A DNA stretch of 64,000 nt from Rhizobium sp. NFR03 (GTDB lineage: Bacteria > Pseudomonadota > Alphaproteobacteria > Rhizobiales > Rhizobiaceae), in contig NZ_FOGR01000003.1 of the NCBI RefSeq assembly GCF_900111275.1, positions 434,001 through 498,000 on the forward strand. The letters are read 5' to 3'. Positions 18,536 through 26,734 of the stretch are shown piece by piece (within the stretch, counting starts at the first letter, position 1; every line of letters starts with the position of its first letter). Under the pieces are notes generated by a model, which worked only from the letters and a program-made list of their open reading frames with translations, did no database searches and was not told the origin of the DNA. Made by a program: the position numbers and the translations under genes.

Positions 18536-20041
18536 TCAGCTTTCTTCCTGGAAGACCTCTTCGCGCTTGGCCTTGATGCTCGGCAGGAAGACCACGACGA
18601 GGACGGCGGCGGCCAGAAGCAGGAGGCCGGCGCTGATGGGGCGCGTGACGAAGGTGGTGGCATCGCCTCGCGACAGGATCATGGCGCGCCGCAGGTTCTC
18701 CTCCAGCAGCGGCCCGAGGACGAAGCCGAGCAGAAGCGGTGCCGGTTCGCAGCGCAGCTTGACGAGAAGGTACCCGGCAAGGCCGAAGAAGGCGACGGCA
18801 TAGAGGTCGTACACATTGGCGTTGACGCTGTAGACCCCGATGGCACAGAAGGCCATGATGATGGGGAACAGCACGTAGTAAGGCACCGTCAGCAGCTTTA
18901 CCCAGAGGCCGATCAGCGGCAGGTTGAGCACGACCAGCATCAGGTTGCCGATCCACATGGAGGCGATGATGCCCCAGAAGAGGGCCGGCTGCTCGACGGC
19001 GACGTTCGGGCCGGGGACGATGCCCTGGATGATCATCGCGCCGACCATGAGGGCCATGACCGGGTTTGCCGGAATGCCGAGCGTGAGCAGCGGAATGAAC
19101 GAAGTCTGCGCACCGGCATTGTTGGCCGATTCGGGACCTGCGACACCCGCGATGGCGCCCTTGCCGAACTCTTCGGGATGCTTGGAAATGCGCTTCTCGA
19201 CCGTATAGGACGCGAAGGCCGCGAGGATGGCGCCGCCGCCGGGCAGGATGCCGAGCGCCGAGCCGATGCCGGTGCCGCGCAGGACCGGACCGACCATCTG
19301 GCGGAAATCGTCCCGCGTCGGCATGAGGCCGGTGACCTTGCTGATCAGCACGGTGCGCGTCATCTCGCCTTCGAGATTGCGCAGGATCTCGGCAACGCCG
19401 AAGACGCCGACGGCCACCGCGACGAAGTTCAACCCGTCCGCATATTCCCGGATGCCGAGCGTGAAGCGCGGCGTGCCGGTGTAGATATCCGTGCCGACGA
19501 GGCCGAGCAGCAGGCCTAGCGACACCATGGCGAGCGCCTTGACGATGGAGCCATGGGCAAGCGCAATCGAGGACACCAGACCGACGACCATCAGCGAGAA
19601 GTATTCGGCGGCGCCGAATTCGAGTGCCACGGCGGTCAGCGGCGGGGCGAAGACGGCGACGAGGAAGGTGGACACCGTACCCGCGAAGAAGGAGCCGAGC
19701 GCCGCGATGGCGAGGGCTGCCCCTGCCCGGCCCTTGCGCGCCATCTGATAGCCATCGATGGCGGTGACGGCCGACGAGGATTCACCGGGCATGTTGATCA
19801 GGATCGCGGTGGTGGAACCGCCATACTGGGCGCCGTAATAGATGCCGGCCAGCATGATCAGCGAGGAGACCGGCTCCAGCTGGAAGGTGATCGGCAGGAG
19901 CATGGCGATGGTGGCGGTCGCGCCGATGCCCGGAAGGACGCCGATGAGCGTGCCGAGGAGAACGCCGATGAGGCAGAAGAGAAGATTTTCCGGCGTGCCG
20001 GCCGTGGCGAAACCGAGTGCGAGATTGCTGAAGAGATCCAT
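18536..20041 (-). CDS. tctA: Tripartite tricarboxylate transporter, large permease TctA
   Basis: Large integral membrane subunit (501 residues, about 12 segments) of a TTT-family secondary transporter that works with a periplasmic binding protein. Typical features are NLALGFATAGTPENLLFCLIGVLLG at the N-terminus, GVLPGIGATATIAMLLP and YGGSTTAILINMPGE, the last being the conserved substrate-binding region. It is the last gene of a tctC-tctB-tctA transcription unit, 12 bases after tctB, and ends at a bidirectional terminator. The substrate is probably a di- or tricarboxylate, by family. Confidence 0.96.
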   Translation of the reverse strand: MDLFSNLALGFATAGTPENLLFCLIGVLLGTLIGVLPGIGATATIAMLLPITFQLEPVSSLIMLAGIYYGAQYGGSTTAILINMPGESSSAVTAIDGYQMARKGRAGAALAIAALGSFFAGTVSTFLVAVFAPPLTAVALEFGAAEYFSLMVVGLVSSIALAHGSIVKALAMVSLGLLLGLVGTDIYTGTPRFTLGIREYADGLNFVAVAVGVFGVAEILRNLEGEMTRTVLISKVTGLMPTRDDFRQMVGPVLRGTGIGSALGILPGGGAILAAFASYTVEKRISKHPEEFGKGAIAGVAGPESANNAGAQTSFIPLLTLGIPANPVMALMVGAMIIQGIVPGPNVAVEQPALFWGIIASMWIGNLMLVVLNLPLIGLWVKLLTVPYYVLFPIIMAFCAIGVYSVNANVYDLYAVAFFGLAGYLLVKLRCEPAPLLLGFVLGPLLEENLRRAMILSRGDATTFVTRPISAGLLLLAAAVLVVVFLPSIKAKREEVFQEES

Positions 20042-20053
20042 CAGTGACGATCC

Positions 20054-20515
20054 TTAAAACCGGAGCCAGGGGCCGAAGCGTTCGAACGGCAGGCCGAGCG
20101 CGTAGCTGAACACGGCGACGGAGAAAATCGTGATGCCGATGGCCAGAACGAACGCCCAGCCCACCTTCATGCGCTGCGATGCGAAGGCTGCGATGAAGGC
20201 AGAGATGAACAGCGACGGCACGAAGCCGAGCCCACGGACCGTGAGGCCGAAGACGATGGGCGACACGAGGATGAAGAACATGCCGCGCCATGCGAGAGGC
20301 TCGATCGGATCACTCTTCGAGCGTGTTGCCTGCACGAAGATGACGAGCCCGAGGCTGGTGAGGAAGAGAGCGAGGACCAGCGGGAAATAGCCCGGCCCCA
20401 TGCGGAACGTCGTCCCGAGTTCGAGCGACAGCGACTGGGCCACGAAGAAGAGACCGAGGACGATAAACAGGATGCCGCAGAGCGCATTCGTCCTGTCGAG
20501 ACTGAGTGGTTTCAT
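20054..20515 (-). CDS. tctB: Tripartite tricarboxylate transporter, small permease TctB
   Basis: Small membrane subunit of the TTT transporter, 153 residues with four predicted membrane segments (TNALCGILFIVLGLFFVAQS, FPLVLALFLTSLGLVIFV and two near the C-terminus). The FRMGPGYFPLVLA motif is characteristic of the TctB family. It lies between tctC and tctA and is separated from tctC by a 180-base region that holds a strong hairpin. Confidence 0.93.
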   Translation of the reverse strand: MKPLSLDRTNALCGILFIVLGLFFVAQSLSLELGTTFRMGPGYFPLVLALFLTSLGLVIFVQATRSKSDPIEPLAWRGMFFILVSPIVFGLTVRGLGFVPSLFISAFIAAFASQRMKVGWAFVLAIGITIFSVAVFSYALGLPFERFGPWLRF

Positions 20516-20635
20516 GATTGTTCCCCAATGGAGCAGAACCGAAGACGCCCCCCAAGGCGCACCCCAAGGCGCCCGGATGGCCGGCGTTGAACACGGACGA
20601 GGCTGAGACCTTCGGACGCAGCCTGCGATCCGGCG

Positions 20636-20668
20636 AAGCCCTTCCCGCCGACGTCGCGGGAAGGGCTT
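20636..20668 (-). other. Intercistronic hairpin between tctC and tctB
   Basis: A perfect 13-bp stem (AAGCCCTTCCCGC at 20636-20648 and its complement at 20656-20668) with a 7-base loop lies 28 bases beyond the tctC stop codon. No U-run follows, so it is unlikely to be a full terminator. In periplasmic-binding-protein operons such hairpins commonly stabilise the upstream message, allowing more binding protein than permease to be made. Confidence 0.75.
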
Positions 20669-20695
20669 GCAGAGCGTGCATGAACGGACGAACGA

Positions 20696-21673
20696 TCAGT
20701 CGGCGTACTGGCCGGCCTTCTCGATGATCGGCTTCCAGCGGGCGATTTCGCTCTCGAGCTTTGCCTTCAAGGCTGCGGGCGTCGCATCGGCTTCCGAGGA
20801 AGGCTTGGTGCCGAGCTCTGCGAAGCGGGCAACGACGTTCTCGTCCTTCAACGCTTTCTGGAGCGAGCCTTCGAGCTTTGCGATGGCTTCCGGCGGTGTG
20901 CCCTTGGGGGTGTAGACGCCGTGCCAGATGCCGACTTCGAAGCCCGGCAGACCGCCTTCGATGGCTGTCGGCATGTCCGGGAAGATGTCGAGGCGGGTTG
21001 GCGACGTTACGGCGAAAGCCTTGATGGTGCCGCCCTGGATCTGCTTCGTCGTGTTGGTGGTCTGGTCGCACATGATGTCGACCTGGCCGCCGAGAAGATC
21101 GGTCATCGCCGGGCCCGTGCCCTTGTAGGGGACGGTGACGAGCGGCGTTTCGATGGCGCTCATGAACAGCATGCCGCAGAGGTGGGAGGCCGCGCCGATG
21201 CCGGCATTGGCAACCGTCACGGTATCCTTGTTGGCCTTGGCATATTCGACGAGGCCCTTGAGATCCGTCGGTTCCAGATCCTTGCGGGCGACGATGGTCA
21301 TCGGCACTTCGGTAACGAGACCGACATAATCGAAGGCGTTCAGCGGGTCGTAGGCAAGCTTGCGGTAGAGCGTGGCGCTGGTGGCCATGCCGATGTGGTG
21401 CAGCAGTACCGTGTAGCCATCCGGCTCCGAGCTAGCAACGCGACCGGCACCCAGCGTTCCGCCGGCACCGCCGACATTCTCCACGATGACCTGCTGGCCG
21501 AGATCCTTCGACATGGATTCGGCAACGAGGCGCGCGACCGTATCCGTCGGACCACCTGCGGAGAAGGGAACGACCATCGTGATCGTCCGCTCCGGATATT
21601 CCGCCTGCGCGGCACCTGCAAAAGCGGTTGCGGCAAGCGCGGTCGCTGCCAGCAGCGACTTGAAATACGTCAT
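20696..21673 (-). CDS. tctC: Tripartite tricarboxylate transporter, substrate-binding protein TctC
   Basis: Periplasmic solute receptor (Bug family), 325 residues. A Sec signal peptide of about 24 residues ends at GAAQAEYPERTI. Family hallmarks are ITMVVPFSAGGPTDTVAR, VVENVGGAGGTLGAG and VPYKGTGPAMTDLLGGQVDIMCDQ. ATG 21673 is preceded by GGGAGG, which settles the start; an upstream in-frame Met at 21700 is rejected. It is the first gene of the tct operon and lies 3' of a DctB/DctD-like two-component pair that reads in the same direction. Confidence 0.95.
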   Translation of the reverse strand: MTYFKSLLAATALAATAFAGAAQAEYPERTITMVVPFSAGGPTDTVARLVAESMSKDLGQQVIVENVGGAGGTLGAGRVASSEPDGYTVLLHHIGMATSATLYRKLAYDPLNAFDYVGLVTEVPMTIVARKDLEPTDLKGLVEYAKANKDTVTVANAGIGAASHLCGMLFMSAIETPLVTVPYKGTGPAMTDLLGGQVDIMCDQTTNTTKQIQGGTIKAFAVTSPTRLDIFPDMPTAIEGGLPGFEVGIWHGVYTPKGTPPEAIAKLEGSLQKALKDENVVARFAELGTKPSSEADATPAALKAKLESEIARWKPIIEKAGQYAD

Positions 21674-21778
21674 GATGTCCTCCCAAGACATGATCGACAT
21701 GCCGGCAAGGCTCCTCCTCTGCCGGTCATGGAATAGGTGTGAGTGTGGCTTTCAGAAGCCCGTGCGCAACCGCTTATT

Positions 21779-21796
21779 AGCGGGCCTGCGGGCCAA
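21779..21796 (-). promoter_or_regulatory. Imperfect sigma-54-like promoter upstream of tctC
   Basis: On the minus strand TTGGCCCG (21796-21789) matches the -24 element of sigma-54 promoters at seven of eight positions. The -12 GC lies one base too far away, giving GG-N11-GC instead of GG-N10-GC, and the TT before it is missing. The position, about 100 bases upstream of tctC and downstream of two repeated candidate activator sites, is right. The sequence match alone would not justify the call. Confidence 0.25.
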
Positions 21797-21818
21797 GGAC
21801 GCGTTTTTGCAGTGCATC

Positions 21819-21860
21819 ATGGGTGGAAATGGCCCCTGAGCGGGATCGGATGGGTGGAAA
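21819..21860. promoter_or_regulatory. Two 11-bp direct repeats phased 31 bases apart upstream of tctC
   Basis: The sequence ATGGGTGGAAA occurs at 21819-21829 and again at 21850-21860, in the gap between the response-regulator gene and tctC. The 31-base offset equals about three helical turns, so both copies face the same side of the DNA. They lie 146-187 bases upstream of tctC, the usual place for sites of a sigma-54 activator. I infer they are binding sites for the adjacent DctD-like protein. Confidence 0.5.
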
Positions 21861-21887
21861 CCGACACAAACGGGTCGGTCCCGTCTC

Positions 21888-23258
21888 TCAGTCCGTGAAG
21901 GGAGGTCCGTCGTCGAAGGTAGCGCGCTTGTCGAGACCGTATTTCTGCATCTTTTCGTAGAGCGTCTTGCGGGAAATTCCGAGTTCCTCGTAGACCGGAC
22001 GAAGCGCACCGCCATGCACGGCGAGTGTCCGGGCGATCAGCCCGCGCTCGAAGGCGGCAACGCGCGGCGCAAGCCTGCTCTCCTCCTCGCGATCCTCGGT
22101 GAACGTATCGAGACCACGGGCGTCGAGCCCGAGCACGAGGCGGTCCGCGGCGTTGCGCAACTCGCGGACATTGCCCGGCCAGCGCCGGTGCGCGACCTCG
22201 GCGACGATAGCCGGTGGCACATCGATATCCTCGCGTCCGTAACGTGCCGAAGCCTCGCGCACGAGCTGGAGAAAGAGAAGCGGGATATCGGCGGCGCGCT
22301 GGGCGAGCGACGGTACGTGCAGCGTGACCACGTTCAGGCGATAGAACAGATCGGCCCGGAAACGACCGGCTGTCACCTCAGCTTCCAGATCGACCTTACT
22401 GGTGGCGACGAAGCGGACATCGAGCGGCACGATCTCGTTGGAGCCCAGACGCGTGATCGTGCGCTCCTGAAGTACGCGCAGGAACTTTGCCTGAAGCTCG
22501 ATCGGCATGGAGCCGATCTCGTCCAGCAAAATCGTTCCGCCACGGGCATGCTCGAACTTGCCATAGCGGGCACGGATCGCGCCCGGAAAGGCGCCGGCCT
22601 CGTGGCCGAAGAGTTCGCTCTCGATCAGGGTTTCCGGCAAGGCGGCGCAGTTGATGCCGATGAAGGGGCGGTTGGCGCGGGCGCTGATATCGTGCAGCGC
22701 GCGGGCGGCGACCTCCTTGCCCGCACCGGTCTCGCCGATGATCAGCGTATCGGCATCGGTCGCCCCGATGGCGCGCAGACGGTAGCGGAGATCGACCATC
22801 ACGGGAGTGCGGCCGGGCATGCGCGCCTCGATGTCGTCGCGCTTGCCCGCAACCGCGCGCAGGCGGCGATTCTCCAGCACGAGGCCGCGACGGTCGCGGG
22901 CGCGGCGGATGATGCCGGCAAGCGCCTGCACGCCGAAGGGCTTCTCCATAAAATCATAGGCCCCTTCCCGCATGGCCTTCACGGCCAGCTGCACATCGCC
23001 ATGACCGGTGACGAGGATGACGGGGATTTCGTGGTCGATCTCGCGGATGCGCTGCAACAGCGTCATGCCATCCATGCCGCGCATGCGGATATCGCTGACC
23101 ACGACGCCGGCAAAACCGTAGCCGACGCGGGCCAGCACGTCCTCGGCACCGGCAAAGGTTTCGACGGTCAGGTCCTGAAGCTCGAGCGCCTGCGCCGTCG
23201 AGCGACGCAGCTCCTCTTCGTCATCGACCAGAAGAACGGTGGCCGCTTCGCCTGTCAT
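21888..23258 (-). CDS. Sigma-54-dependent response regulator, DctD-like
   Basis: NtrC-family activator of 456 residues. It has a receiver domain with phosphoacceptor D56 (VVVSDIRM) and K106, a AAA+ domain with Walker A GETGAGKE (175-182) and Walker B GGTILLDEIG, and a C-terminal Fis-type helix-turn-helix (YEELGISRKTLYEKMQKYGL). The loop that contacts sigma-54 reads GAFPGA (222-227) instead of the usual GAFTGA. The start overlaps the kinase gene's end by four bases. The name reflects similarity to rhizobial DctD; no dctA is nearby, and tctC is the next gene downstream. Confidence 0.93.
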   Translation of the reverse strand: MTGEAATVLLVDDEEELRRSTAQALELQDLTVETFAGAEDVLARVGYGFAGVVVSDIRMRGMDGMTLLQRIREIDHEIPVILVTGHGDVQLAVKAMREGAYDFMEKPFGVQALAGIIRRARDRRGLVLENRRLRAVAGKRDDIEARMPGRTPVMVDLRYRLRAIGATDADTLIIGETGAGKEVAARALHDISARANRPFIGINCAALPETLIESELFGHEAGAFPGAIRARYGKFEHARGGTILLDEIGSMPIELQAKFLRVLQERTITRLGSNEIVPLDVRFVATSKVDLEAEVTAGRFRADLFYRLNVVTLHVPSLAQRAADIPLLFLQLVREASARYGREDIDVPPAIVAEVAHRRWPGNVRELRNAADRLVLGLDARGLDTFTEDREEESRLAPRVAAFERGLIARTLAVHGGALRPVYEELGISRKTLYEKMQKYGLDKRATFDDGPPFTD

Positions 23259-25048
23259 TCGGCTGCCTCACTTATGCTGTCCACGCGGTCGAGTTCGATG
23301 CGGAACATCGCGCCGCCTTCAGGGTGATTTTCCGCGGAAAGGCGGCCCCCGAAGTCCTTGACGATATTATAGGAAATCGAGAGCCCGAGGCCGAGCCCCC
23401 TGCCGACACCCTTGGTGGTGAAGAACGGGTCGAAAATGCGCTCGGCAATCGCCTTGGGTATGCCCGGCCCGCCATCGCGTATGATGATCGCCACGCGGTC
23501 GCCTGCCGTCGTCGCGGTCACCGTGATGCGCCTGTCTTCAAGGCCTTCCACGGCGTCGGCCGCGTTGGAGATGACATTGACCAGCACCTGCTGGAGGCGG
23601 ACGGAGCCGGCGCGCACGAACGGCGCAGGCTCTCCGAGCGCGACAACGAGTTCGGCATCTGCAGAGGCGAGCCGGGCCGAGACGATTTCCAGCGTGTCGC
23701 GCAGCACCTCGTCGAGCGCCACCGGCCCCAGCTTCTCATTGGGCTTGCGAGCGAAATTGCGCAGGTGGCGGCTGATGGAGGCCATCCGGTCGATCAGGTT
23801 GGAAATGCGCCTGAGATTGTCCTTCGCCTCATCGATGCGGTCCCGCTCGATCAGCAGCGAGGCGCTTTCCGCATAGGTCTTTGCGGCCGCAAGAGGCTGG
23901 TTGAACTCGTGCGAGAGTGCCGCCGACATCTGCCCGAGGCCGGCCAGCTTGCCGGCCTGGACGAGATCGGCCTGGGTGCTGCGCAGCTGGGCGTTGAGGT
24001 CGGCAAGGTCGGCCGTGCGCTCCTCGACCCGGCGTTCCAGTTCGGCCTTCGCCTCGATCTGCATCTGCATGCGCTCGTTGCGCCGAGCGTGCCGCTGGAG
24101 GATGATGGCGAGGCTGAGGCCGGCAAGGCAGAGGAAGAGAAACACGGCGGCCACCGCGACATTGGTCTGGGAGCGCACCCAGCTCATGTCCATCAGCACG
24201 CGAACCGTCCAGTCGGCATCGCTGACATATTCGGAGAGAACGAGATAATCCCGCGTGGCGTCATGTGTCGGGATCGCCATCAACGTGTGTTCGCCGACGC
24301 GCGACCTGACGACGCCGAGGTCTTTCAAGTCTGCCTCCGCATAACGCCGCGAGGCTTCGGTACGGCGCAGACGTTCGGGCGTCAGCGGCAAAATGCTGGC
24401 GAAGAGCCATTCCGGATTGCTTGTCATGAAGATCACGCCTTCCGGATCGGACACGAAGATCTCGTATTCGCCGCCTCGCCAGGAAGCCTCGATCATGTCG
24501 ATATCGACCTTGAAGACGATGACGCCGGCGACCCTGCCGTCGATGTCGATCGGCGCCGCGAAGAAGTAGCCGCGCTTGAACGACGTGGTGCCGCGAGCGT
24601 AGAAGCGCGAACGCTTTCCCTCCGCCGCCTGCCGGAAATAAGGGCGGTAACTGAAATTTTCGCCGACGAAACTTGTCGGCCGGTCATAATTGCTGGCAGC
24701 GATGGTCTCGCCGTCGCGGGTCATGACGTAGATGTCGGACGAGCGCAGGAGGCCGTTGATCTCCTTGAGATACCGGTTGGCGCTGTCGCGCAGGCTGCGA
24801 TCTCCGGGGTTCGAGACAAGCCGATGGATATCGTCGTGATCGGCGATCAGCGCCGGCAATGCCTCGTAGCGGCGAAGGTGGCCGGACAAGGCAGCGACCG
24901 CGAGCCGCAGAGCCGTCCCCGCCTGTAGCGAGGCCTCGGCCATGAAACGGCGGCTCGCATAGGCGTTGCCCCAGACGGCAAGGCCCGTCGCGGCGATGAC
25001 GACCAGAAGAACAGGCACGACCAGACTGCGACGCAGGCTCTTCAGCAT
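23255..25048 (-). CDS. Sensor histidine kinase, DctB-like
   Basis: Membrane sensor kinase of 597 residues. Two membrane segments (about residues 9-27 and near 290-310) flank a periplasmic double-Cache sensor domain of the C4-dicarboxylate-sensing type (SYRPYFRQAAEGKRSRFYARGTT). After a coiled coil come the H-box ALSHEFNQPLAAAK, the N-box NVISNAADAVEG and the ATP-lid motifs DGGPGIP and GLGLSISY. ATG 25048 follows GAGAGGAG, fixing the start. Together with the overlapping regulator gene it forms a DctBD-type system, probably sensing a carboxylate in the periplasm. Confidence 0.94.
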   Translation of the reverse strand: MLKSLRRSLVVPVLLVVIAATGLAVWGNAYASRRFMAEASLQAGTALRLAVAALSGHLRRYEALPALIADHDDIHRLVSNPGDRSLRDSANRYLKEINGLLRSSDIYVMTRDGETIAASNYDRPTSFVGENFSYRPYFRQAAEGKRSRFYARGTTSFKRGYFFAAPIDIDGRVAGVIVFKVDIDMIEASWRGGEYEIFVSDPEGVIFMTSNPEWLFASILPLTPERLRRTEASRRYAEADLKDLGVVRSRVGEHTLMAIPTHDATRDYLVLSEYVSDADWTVRVLMDMSWVRSQTNVAVAAVFLFLCLAGLSLAIILQRHARRNERMQMQIEAKAELERRVEERTADLADLNAQLRSTQADLVQAGKLAGLGQMSAALSHEFNQPLAAAKTYAESASLLIERDRIDEAKDNLRRISNLIDRMASISRHLRNFARKPNEKLGPVALDEVLRDTLEIVSARLASADAELVVALGEPAPFVRAGSVRLQQVLVNVISNAADAVEGLEDRRITVTATTAGDRVAIIIRDGGPGIPKAIAERIFDPFFTTKGVGRGLGLGLSISYNIVKDFGGRLSAENHPEGGAMFRIELDRVDSISEAAE

Positions 25049-25129
25049 CTCCTCTCGATCCTCCTCACAGCGTCCCCCTCGCCTCACCCGTCGACGCTCT
25101 CCGAAGAGCCGTGAACGCGTGGAAACAGC

Positions 25130-25591
25130 CTACAGAGAGGTTGGTGGCTTTCCAAGGGCTTGGAGATCGTCCGGTGCCACGCGGACCTCGCGAAAGCCTC
25201 CGGCCGCGATGCCGTCGCAAAGGGTTGACCATTCGCAGCCCCCGCAGGCAGCCCGGATACCACCGGAAGCAAAGTGGGTGCGCAGGAGCGCGATCTGCGC
25301 TGTATTCAGAACAAGGCGGACGCCCACATGGATGCCGGAGCCGAGCAACGCCGCCACGTCCGCTGCGGCCTGGCGGTCGCGGGCAACCACGCTGTCGTTG
25401 AAGCAATGCGGGTTCGGCGTTTCCAGCAGCGGCCGACAGATGTCGTCCGGCCCATCCACCACATCGAGGGCTTCGCCGGCGCTGATCCGCGCGGCAATGG
25501 CGTCATAGTTGCGAACGAAGCCGGGACTGTAGCCCTTGCCGATATAGGTGAGCATGCAGAGGAGGTGATGCGGGCGCAAGCGGATTGTCAT
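25130..25591 (-). CDS. DUF1284 family protein
   Basis: A 153-residue cytoplasmic protein of unknown function. The start MTIRLRPHHLLCMLTYIGKGY is the DUF1284 signature. Cysteines at the N-terminus (LLCML), in the middle (DDICRPLL, NPHCFND) and in CGGCEWSTLC suggest a metal or iron-sulfur site. I prefer the Met at 25591 over an upstream in-frame Met at 25657, because the latter would pull in non-family sequence and overlap the downstream terminator. It stands alone between the kinase gene and the porin gene. Confidence 0.85.
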   Translation of the reverse strand: MTIRLRPHHLLCMLTYIGKGYSPGFVRNYDAIAARISAGEALDVVDGPDDICRPLLETPNPHCFNDSVVARDRQAAADVAALLGSGIHVGVRLVLNTAQIALLRTHFASGGIRAACGGCEWSTLCDGIAAGGFREVRVAPDDLQALGKPPTSL

Positions 25592-25658
25592 TGGGTGGCG
25601 GTCTCCGTCAGGATAGTCCGGCAGCGCATCTTCGCACGAGCCGTTCAAAGCCCACACG

Positions 25659-25693
25659 AAAAAACCGCCTGCAGCGGACGCTGCAAGCGGTTT
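25659..25693 (-). terminator. Terminator of the RopB-like porin gene
   Basis: A 14-bp stem with one G-U wobble (minus strand AAACCGCTTGCAGC, 25693-25680, pairing with 25675-25662) and a 4-base loop is followed on the minus strand by a run of six T (25664-25659). It lies 39 bases past the porin stop codon. Confidence 0.88.
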
Positions 25694-25731
25694 CGTCAGT
25701 CCGAATTCGACCTCCCGGTCTTATCCGTCGA

Positions 25732-26370
25732 TCAGAACTTCACGCCCATACCAACCTTGACGCTGTGTTCGTCATAGCCGGAGGAGAAGTTGCGGCCGGG
25801 AACGTTGAAGCTTTCCTTGCCGTAGTCGGTGTAACGGTATTCGACGCGGGCAGTGACGTTGTCGGTCACGAAGGCTTCTGCGCCGGCACCGGCCGTCCAG
25901 CCGATGGCCGTGTTCTTGTCGGAACCGCCGAGCTGGCGGGCCTTCAGGCTGGAAGCAGCCACACCGGCCGTGCCGTACAGCAGAACGGGGTTGACGTCGT
26001 AACCGACGCGACCGCGGAGCGAGCCGTTGACGCCCTGTTCCATGCTGCGGCCCGGACGGCTCGCATCGTTGTCGCCATAGTTGATGTCGGCTTCAGCGCC
26101 GTACACGATCTGGCCTTCCTGCATGTTGTAGCCGCCGTACAGACCGCCGCCGAAGCCGGCTGCGCTCTTGTCGCCGGTGCCCTTGAACTTGCCATGGCCC
26201 CAGTTGGCGGTACCACCGACGTAAGCGCCGGCCCAGTTCTTGACAGCCGGAGCCGTGTAGTCGGCAGCCGGTGCAGCGGGAACTTCGTCGATGGCGTCAG
26301 CTGCGTTGACAGCCGAGAAAGCGACGAGAGACATGGCGGAAGCCATGAGAGTGGTGATGAGAGTACGCAT
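25732..26370 (-). CDS. Outer-membrane beta-barrel protein, RopB/Omp25 family
   Basis: A 212-residue outer-membrane protein of the Omp25/Omp31/RopB group, abundant in Rhizobiales envelopes. The signal peptide (MRTLITTLMASAMSLVAFSAVNAADA) is followed by a Pro/Ala linker, the family block NWAGAYVGGTANWGHGKF, an eight-stranded barrel with alternating aromatic strands, and a terminal Phe (GVKF). ATG 26370 has AAGGAG upstream, which fixes the start. It has a strong terminator and a 364-base upstream region with an inverted repeat, consistent with tight regulation and high expression. Confidence 0.92.
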   Translation of the reverse strand: MRTLITTLMASAMSLVAFSAVNAADAIDEVPAAPAADYTAPAVKNWAGAYVGGTANWGHGKFKGTGDKSAAGFGGGLYGGYNMQEGQIVYGAEADINYGDNDASRPGRSMEQGVNGSLRGRVGYDVNPVLLYGTAGVAASSLKARQLGGSDKNTAIGWTAGAGAEAFVTDNVTARVEYRYTDYGKESFNVPGRNFSSGYDEHSVKVGMGVKF

Positions 26371-26734
26371 ACTAGATCTCCTTATCAGACCGGCGCTGGA
26401 CCGATTTCCTGTGTCCGATGCGGCGCCGGCAATTTCGTTCAACCCCGCTCGGTTGAGGTGAAATTGATGTCCAATTGCGGATTTCCAAGAGCCGAATTGT
26501 GAAATGATTGAGGCAGAGACATGGCTGAAAAACGATGTTGTTTCAATGCAACAGGGTATTGATTAACCATGCTCGCACTATACTGCAGCTCCTCTTCATT
26601 CCGTTGCATTTTCACTACTTTTTCCGTTTTTCGTTCATGCTCCATTAACGGATGATCCGACGGTTTTGCCGTGCGTAAGGTGTTCTTTTATGATCTGGCT
26701 CGGCGCCGATCAGAATCGTGAAGGACGAACGCGC
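26371..26734. other. AT-rich intergenic region between the RopB-like gene and the SDR gene
   Basis: No convincing gene is seen. The region is clearly lower in GC than its neighbours and holds an inverted repeat TGTTG-N8-CAACA at 26536-26553. The octamer AATGCAAC (26545-26552) is repeated as its complement GTTGCATT at 26603-26610. These sit upstream of both divergent genes and are candidate regulator sites for the porin gene. A 68-codon minus-strand frame across it has no ribosome-binding site and is not believed. Confidence 0.5.

Noticed and set aside
26439-26645. A 68-codon minus-strand frame upstream of the RopB-like gene
   Set aside because: No ribosome-binding site and no similarity I can recognise; it lies in AT-rich regulatory DNA.
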